NCBI GenBank assembly: GCA_041663325.1
Contig: JBAZRN010000007.1
Coordinates: 1 to 53,125 of the forward strand
Direction: 5' to 3'
DNA: 53,125 nt
From: CAJBLF01 sp041663325
Lineage (GTDB): Bacteria; Patescibacteriota; Gracilibacteria; Absconditabacterales; Absconditicoccaceae
Positions 46,814 to 53,125 of this stretch are shown piece after piece. The position numbers and the translations under genes are program-made. The notes under the pieces were generated by a model. The model was not told where the DNA came from, ran no database searches, and saw only the letters and a list, made by a program, of their open reading frames with translations. Every line of letters begins with the position of its first letter. Within the stretch, counting starts at the first letter, position 1.

Positions 46814-47965
46814 ATGAAAACATTAGCTATAGAAACTAGTTGTGATGATACGTCTGTAGGGATAGTTAGTTTTAACTGACAGACTTTTACTGTTGATTCG
46901 CTTTTGGCGTATTCGCAGATTGATGATCATCAAAAGTATTGAGGCGTAGTTCCCGAGATTGCATCTAGGTTACATTCAGATAAAATTATTGAAGTTGTGA
47001 AAAATATCGGTCTGGATAAGATTAAAGATGTGGACTTTATCAGTGTCACTGTGCATCCATGATTACCCGGTTCGCTCGTGGTCGGCAAAGCCGTAGCTTC
47101 ATTGCTAGCCAGCTATTTCGCTAAACCGCTTGTCCAAGTAAACCATATTTATGGACATCTTTTTTCACTTTTACTTGAAAGAAATATTTCAGATATACAA
47201 TTTCCGCTTGTCGTGCTGACTGCGAGTGGTGGACATAACGATATCTACTGCGTAGAGATGCAAGATTTAAGATCCAAGATGCAAGAATCAGATAGTATTC
47301 ATGAATCATGAAACATGCATCATGCATCATCGTGAATTGAAAATAATTTATGAATGGTTTGTCATAACTTTTGATGATACAAAATTGCTAAAGTGGGATA
47401 TACGTTGGATGATGCGGCGGGAGAGTGTTTTGATAAGGTTGCGAGAATGCTTGGCGGTCCGTATCCTGGAGGACAACGAATTTCAGAAAAAGCGTCGAAA
47501 GGTGGAAAAATGGAAACGTTGAAAAATGGAGAAATCTCTAAATTAATCAGATTTAAAAGAATATTTCTTTCAAAGGACAATTTTGAATTCAGTTTTTCTG
47601 GTATGAAAAGTCAGGTATCTTTTCTTCTGAAGAAATTAGCTCAAAGCTGAAAGCTCAAAGCTGAAAGCATTCCAGAGCAATTAATTTGCGATATTGCGTA
47701 TGAGTTTCAAGAAGCGGTTGTGGAGGTTATGGTAAAAAAATTGGTGAGAGCAGGAATTGCTTTTGATGCGAAAACGTTATGATTGGCTGGAGGTGTGTCG
47801 TGTAATGATCGCTTGCGAGAATATTTAAATGAATATTGAAAATCAAAAATTGAACATTGAAAATTATTGAGGCCGATGAAAAAAATCTATTCGATGGATA
47901 ATGCCGCGATGATCTGATTAGCTGGAATACTTCAATACAATGAAGAATTAAGAATTAAAAATTAA
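46814..47965 (+). CDS. tsaD: tRNA N6-adenosine threonylcarbamoyltransferase TsaD
   Basis: Seen: 383 residues, about 40 more than usual. LAIETSCDDTSVGI at the N-terminus, YGGVVPEIASRLH, VTVHPGLPGSL, the metal motif NHIYGHLFS near 115, LTASGGHNDIY, YTLDDAAGECFDKVARMLG, YPGGQ, FSGMKSQVSFLL, FQEAVVEVM, GLAGGVSCNDRL and DNAAMIGLAG. Extra length comes from in-frame A-rich repeat segments at 47262-47345, 47640-47672 and 47830-47868; the stop lies in a fourth. About twelve TGA are Gly. A CGA at 47816-47818 lies where an Arg is usual. Known: makes t6A37 in ANN-decoding tRNAs with TsaB, TsaC and TsaE. Confidence 0.93.
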
Positions 47966-48094
47966 GAATGATGGTGTCTGTTTTTTTTATGGACTATCGT
48001 CGGTATATAGTGTAGTGATTGATAATATCCACCTTTTTATTTTTCCCTTATAAAAAAAGAGGCGAATAATATCCGCACGTACAAAAAAACTTTT

Positions 48095-48529
48095 TTATTG
48101 CGTCTCATCATAGAATAACTTTATACATTTATCAAGATCTCTGATCAAATTAAGTTCTAATGCTTGTTTTGGTGTTGCTCGTTTATGTCATTTATGTTCG
48201 TTGGGATTAATTGTAACATTTGGTTGGATATCGAATTTTTTGTGGAACATATGATAGATGAAATCATAATCTGGATATTTTACAAATAGTTTACCAAAAT
48301 ATTCTGCGCTTTCTATATCTATCTGCGTTTCTTCTTTTCATTCTCTTTGCATCGCTTGCATTGGACTTTCTCCTGCATCCACTTTACCAGCTGGCACTCA
48401 ATATGTGTTTCATTCTGGCTTATGATCCTGTCTGTGTAAAAGCAAAATTTCGTTCTTGTGATTTTCTACAAAACAGCTTACTACCTCAAATTTTGGAGTA
48501 AATTTTTCTGGTCTATTTTTGTAAATCAT
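48095..48529 (-). CDS. NUDIX hydrolase
   Basis: Seen: 144 residues. The Nudix box is complete: G-KVDAG-E-SPMQAMQ-RE-GKE-E-TQI (GxxxxxExxxxxxxREUxEE), with Gly by TGA in RE-G-KEE. The substrate-loop LLLHRQDHKPEGNTYGVPAGK precedes it. CGA at 48179-48181 gives GHK-W-ATPKQAL, where Nudix proteins have Trp in the WxxxEA element. Known: hydrolyses nucleoside diphosphates linked to another moiety, often damaged or excess nucleotides. Substrate not inferable. Confidence 0.9.
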
Positions 48530-48616
48530 TTTTTGTGATTACTGAAAAAGTTAAAATATAATAGATTATTTTTTATTTTAGTTTCTATTTGTGTTTGTTT
48601 ACTGAATAGTAAATTA

Positions 48617-49279
48617 TTAGTCGTTGATTGATTGTACAGTGATATCAAATATCAAGTTTTTGCCTGCTAATTCGTGGTTTGCGTCGAGAGTGATTTCTTT
48701 GTCTTCGATAGCATATACGGTGAATGGTTGTCCATTGGATGCCATTAGTTTCATGCCTTTTTCTAATTTATCTGCGTCTGGAATTTGCTCGCGAGGGACT
48801 TTGATGATGTTTTTGTCGCTTCGCTCCCCGTATGCGTCTTTGGCTTCTATGTGAATTGTTTTTGTTTGTCCTATACTCATCCCTTCTACACCTTTATCAA
48901 ATCCTGCAATCATTTGTCCTGCTCCTACTGCAAATGATAATCCTTCGTTGTAATTTCTTCCTGTTTGATATTTTCCGCAAGCTTTAGCGATTTCTTCTAT
49001 GCTTGTATCAAATATTGTTTCTTCGTCTAATCTTCCGATATAATGGACGGTAATTTTATGTCATTTTTCTACTTTTTTACCTGATTTGCCTTTGGTATCA
49101 GCTTTGGAGAGATAGTCTTTGATTGCATTTGCGCACATGGTTCATGTTGAAGAAGATAAAGAAGTTGTCGATGCTGTCTCTTGTATTGGTGATTTTTGCC
49201 CACATCATGTGAGTCCTAGAATACTTAACGACAAGATGGATAGTGCAATAATTTTTTGGGTATAGCTACTGTACATCAT
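48617..49279 (-). CDS. FKBP-type peptidyl-prolyl isomerase lipoprotein
   Basis: Seen: 220 residues. The signal peptide ends in lipobox LGLTGC, with the Gly from TGA. After a Ser/Thr linker, the FKBP fold: KITVHYIGRLDEETIFDTS, FAVGAGQMIAGFDKGVEGM, then an insertion of the SlyD-type (AYGE, IKVPREQIPD, LMASNGQPFTVY) and FDITVQ. Start ATG 49279 or the next one (49276). Known: catalyses proline isomerisation and can act as chaperone for exported proteins. It likely helps fold secreted proteins at the membrane (inference). Confidence 0.92.
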
Positions 49280-49471
49280 TTTTTTCTGTAAAATGATAAA
49301 AGTGGCATTACTGTAGTTATTTCGTTATTGTTTTCAAACCATATTTTACTCTCATTTTTTTTTGCAAATGCAGTTAAAATCACTATAAGAATTATATACG
49401 TCATAATTTGGCTTTATTTTCTGAAATCTTTTGATTCTATTTTTGTTGGATTTAGCATCTTATCTATCTTC

Positions 49472-52400
49472 ATGAAATCATTATTTTCTAAATCAGTTTT
49501 CAAGTTTATATTGATGATCATAGCGCTTTTAGCTATTTTCTTTATCGGAAGGATTAGTGCGAGCATTCCCAATGATTATGTAGCAAATTACGAAATCAAA
49601 GCAGATTATGATAAAATTCTCTGAATTTTCGTCGAGATCGATGCTGCGACCAAAATTTGAAATCAGATTCCTCAAAGTAAATTTGCTGAACTTAATGTAA
49701 GTTTTCAAACGGTTTTTCCAAAATTTCCTCAAGATTACGCATTCAAGGTTACCTACCAGCAATGTTTGGATATTACTCAATGATTGATTGCCTATACGAG
49801 TACTGATTATCAGACAAAACTTGGATCGTTTATGACCAATTGTTATAAGCCATTCAGTGATATTGTCAAAAAAGTAAATTCAAAATATACTGTAGTCGCT
49901 AACGCAAAAATTTCACCACAATCATGACCTGCTCCATTGACGGTGACGTTTGATGGAAGATGAAGTATAGATCCATCCAATGATACTATTCCTTCCAAAA
50001 ATTATTTTCGATATTATAGAGATACAGATGGCAATGATACCACTATCGGTGTATGACCCGTTGTAAATACGACATTTGCCGCTCCTGGAAATTATCAAGT
50101 ACATTTGACGGTCAGGAGTTCCAATAAAGCTACTGATGGAATTTTTGATGGAGAAAAAACTATCTCTATTGATGTGTTGCCAAAGACTGCGAATATCGTT
50201 GTCTATGCTAATGGACAGAAATTAGTCAAAGATAGTAAAATAAAAATAGGAATCCAAGAAGCTGAGAGAGGAGTTATTTTTGATGGATCAGCTACTTTAC
50301 CGATGGGAGGAAGACAAATTCTTACCAATAATCGGACCGTTAGCTCCAAGGAATGATTTAGTTTTTCTAAAGATGGTGATGGTAAACCTGGTGTGGTGAG
50401 ACTTGTTTTGCCAGGACAAGGTGAATACAAACTTGAGCTTACCACTACTGATAATGAAGCCAATAAAATAACAGAAACATTTTATATTCTGGTTTCTGAT
50501 CCTGTTGCGATCATTAAACAACAACCTGACCAATGAAATACATCTATTGTGTTTTCTTTTGATTCAAGCCCTTCTTATTCTATAGTTTCCAGTCTTAAAC
50601 TTTTTACGCGAGAAATTTTTGATCAGAATGGGAATAAAATAGAAACTTTTCAAGGGAAATCCATTAAACAACAGTTTAAAAAACCAGGTGTGTATACTGT
50701 AAAATTGACTGTTGAAGATGAACTTGGGCAGACCAATACCGATTCTATATCTGTCTATGCTGAATCTACAGATCCTATTCCACAGTTTACCATTACTCCT
50801 AGCAGTAATCGAAAAAATCCTTCAGAATTTATTTTGGATGCTTCTGTAAGTTCTGATTTGGATAAGACCAATGGCTATGATACCCTTGCATATGAACGAT
50901 CGTTTTCTGATGCTGCCAAAACTAAAATCGTTACTACGGAAAATAATAATGAGAAAATAAAAGTCCAATTTGATGCTCTTGGCAAACATACCGTCAAGCT
51001 TACGGTAAGAGATGATTATGGAAAAATGACTGATATATCAAAAGATATAGAAATAAAATCTATTCTCAGACCTGAAATATTCGTTGTTCCTATTGCTACT
51101 CCATGGGGAAATCCTATGAATTTTTTGGTAAAATCTAATCAACCTATCGTTAACTATCAATGGGATTTTGCTGATCAAGATACAAGAACCATTCAAACAG
51201 ATAAAATCGCTCACACCTATAAAAAATCTGGTATCTATAAGGTTGTGCTCAAAGTGAATTGAGCTGATGGTATGGAGAATGAAGTAAGCAAGAATGTGTT
51301 TGTAGGAGAAAAAAATTATCCTGTTGCAGCATTTACCATCCTTGATAAAAATTGAGATATTCAAACTCAGAGTGATGAATGTCTTGATGGAGAAACTTCT
51401 TCAGGTGTTTTAGTCCCTGCGTATAGGTTAGATAGATATCAGGAATTTACTGTTAATCCTTCTTTGTCCGTCAACACCAAATGAGAAAAAGCATGACTTC
51501 AATTTTTCTTTCATCCAAAAGATGGAGAAATTTTCAAACAAGATACTTTTAGGTATAAGTTCAATGAATTGTGATGTTCGTATATGGATTTTACTGCAGA
51601 AGATACAACGATCTCTAAAAGTGATACGGTCAGAATATATTTTAAAATAGTAAATGCTTTGCCCAAACTTGATAATATTGTGCTCTTTTTTCCTCAATAT
51701 GGAAATGAAATGGGTGTGGGATTTAAAGAAAATAATGCTAAAGATATTTTCAACGATACGTTTGATCCTTTGATTGTCAAAGTAAACGCTACCAATCCTT
51801 TGGATCCTGATGGATTTATCTCCTATTATAAATGGTACTATTATTACAAAGATGATCCAAGTAGAGCAATGGAAACCAAAATTACTCCAGGAAATATTCC
51901 GTATGTGTTTTTTTCACTTCCAAGAGTGCCGGGCGAATTCATGTTTGGTGTGACTATGTATGACAATGATGAAGGTCAACAAAGCAATGAAGATATTATT
52001 TGAAATGGTCCTTTAGTATTTTTTCCGCCTGATGTTACTAGACCAGATATTCCTCTTGTTACATTAAAATCTGATTCTGCAAGCGTAGAAATTGGTGATG
52101 AGGTGACTTTTGATGTGATATCAAAAATAATCTCTGATAGACCAGATTTTATCAAAGAAAGAACTATCCAATATGATTTTGATGGTGATGGGACATGGGA
52201 TCTTACAACAAAATCTGATCATGTTACCTACATATATACCAATCCTAATGAACTGTGATATAGACCAAGAGCAGCAGTGTTGTATAGAGGATATAAATGA
52301 ATAGGCGTCTGAGGTACTATTGTCGTAAAAAACGGACTCAAACCAATGCTTTTATCTGATACGTTTGAAAAACTCGCTATTTTTAGGGATGTAAGTCTAG

Positions 52401-53125
52401 GCGATATTGTCAACAAAAAAATCTGTCTCAGTATCAAAGATTGTAAAAATGATTCATGATTTGTGATCCTTACGGGTGACGCCTTTACTTTTGTTTATCC
52501 TGATTTTGGTAAATATTTCATCTCTATGGAAGTGACGGATAAATATGCAAATATGGCCGATAAAAGGCGAACATTAAATTTGACGACTGGTGAAGCTAAT
52601 GCAGGTGATTTCCATATTTTATCTATTCCAAAGGTTTCTATCGCTAGTGGTGCAATCGATTTCTTTGTTTGAAAAAATCTTAATAACAGCATTCTATTGT
52701 ACATTGCTTATGATGATTCTAGAGGAACTTGTTATGTGGATACGGATATTGCTTTTGATAGTAATGGGGATGGTGTCAAAGACAATGATAAAGATTTTTT
52801 GTGCAATGAATTATATCTCAAAAAATACGAACCAAGATACGAATCCGTTGTAGGGAGAATCTATTATACAAAACCAGACGCTACTTTAGTTTCCAAAGAC
52901 TTTACGGTTTCGTTTTTGGATTTTGAAGCAAACTTAGATCCAGAAATGACCATCGTTTACAAACAAGTTAATGACTTTATCAACACTATGCAAGATATTT
53001 GATCTACTGGTGATCAAAGCGCTTTTAGAGCGCTTATGGTAGGACTCAGAGATGGATTGATTGATCAGACAAATACCTCATCAAATGTTGTAGGCGTCAA
53101 AGACTTTTATGAAACGCATACCGTT
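49472..53125 (+). CDS. Large secreted PKD-repeat surface protein, 3' end outside window
   Basis: Seen: 1218 codons in window, frame open to the right edge. N-terminal signal or anchor (about 10-27, FKFILMIIALLAIFF), then at least five PKD-like beta-sandwich repeats, for example ISPQSGPAPLTVTFDGRGSI, YTVKLTVEDELG and HTVKLTVRDDYG. PKD's aromatic strand uses both TGG (NYQ-W-DFADQD) and CGA (YE-W-SFSD at 50897-50899; FT-W-EIFDQNG at 50609-50611). Ca-binding-like D-rich loops (DSNGDGVKDNDKD) appear late. About 25 TGA are Gly. An in-frame ATG at 49328 would add hydrophobic residues. Known: PKD domains mediate extracellular protein interactions; attachment to a host is inference. Confidence 0.85.

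Noticed and set aside
1..53125. Selenocysteine insertion or programmed readthrough at TGA
   Set aside because: TGA occurs many times per gene in nearly all genes, at Gly-conserved positions, with no local structured signal; a genome-wide sense codon fits better.
1..53125. Prophage or integrated plasmid
   Set aside because: No integrase, capsid, terminase, portal or replication-initiator genes were seen; gene content is chromosomal.

Overview
The window is a low-GC bacterial chromosome fragment with about 45 genes, most of which make sense only under a changed genetic code. Read with the standard bacterial code nearly every conserved gene is broken by UGA. Reading UGA as glycine, with UAA and UAG as the only stops, restores full-length RlmE, TilS, YceD, RluA, GrpE, MgsA/RarA, PPDK, RsmA, TsaD, MltG and others. 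CGA and CGG also fall repeatedly where tryptophan is expected, while conserved arginines use AGA, AGG, CGT or CGC. This double reassignment (UGA to Gly, CGA/CGG to Trp) is known from Absconditabacteria (SR1), so the source is most likely an uncultivated, host-associated Absconditabacterales member. All coordinates and products below assume that code.

Layout. 1-4.7 kb, minus strand: flavodoxin-like reductase, cupredoxin lipoprotein, small membrane protein, RlmE, YgjP-type metallopeptidase, TilS. 4.8-11 kb, mostly plus: YceD, CAP-domain protein, PIF1-like helicase with a WYL-like tail, tRNA-His (minus), RluA-type synthase, a pair of membrane-anchor paralogues, one of them fused to GerMN. 11.3-16.5 kb: one unknown protein of 1728 residues. 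16.6-25.4 kb: thymidylate-kinase-like enzyme, VanY-like carboxypeptidase, GrpE, a tRNA-Leu relic and an intact tRNA-Leu, YqeY, a VirB2-like protein, a four-helix-bundle protein, MgsA, and three tandem anchor paralogues, the last fused to DsbA. 25.5-37.2 kb, minus: a ValRS-derived protein without its catalytic motifs, Ig/FN3-type surface protein, MBL/beta-CASP nuclease, metallophosphoesterase lipoprotein, small membrane proteins, MltG. 37.5-53.1 kb: PPDK, small unknown proteins, RsmA, polysaccharide flippase, S1-domain protein, TsaD, NUDIX hydrolase, FKBP lipoprotein and a large PKD-repeat protein running off the right edge.

The genes combine translation and RNA upkeep (RlmE, TilS, RsmA, RluA, TsaD, two tRNAs), envelope work (MltG, VanY, flippase, CAP, DsbA, lipoproteins, PKD and Ig proteins) and very little metabolism (PPDK), which fits a reduced surface-attached lifestyle. 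Most starts lack a Shine-Dalgarno sequence, and some promoters sit so close to the ATG that leaderless mRNAs are likely.

The most unusual non-gene structure is a family of hairpin arrays in which mini-hairpins of different sequence are separated by a constant 7-mer (GTAATTT or its complement AAATTAC), with the 7-mer flipping orientation at the centre. A second oddity is short A-rich word repeats that also lie in frame inside conserved genes (rsmA, tsaD, mgsA, mltG).
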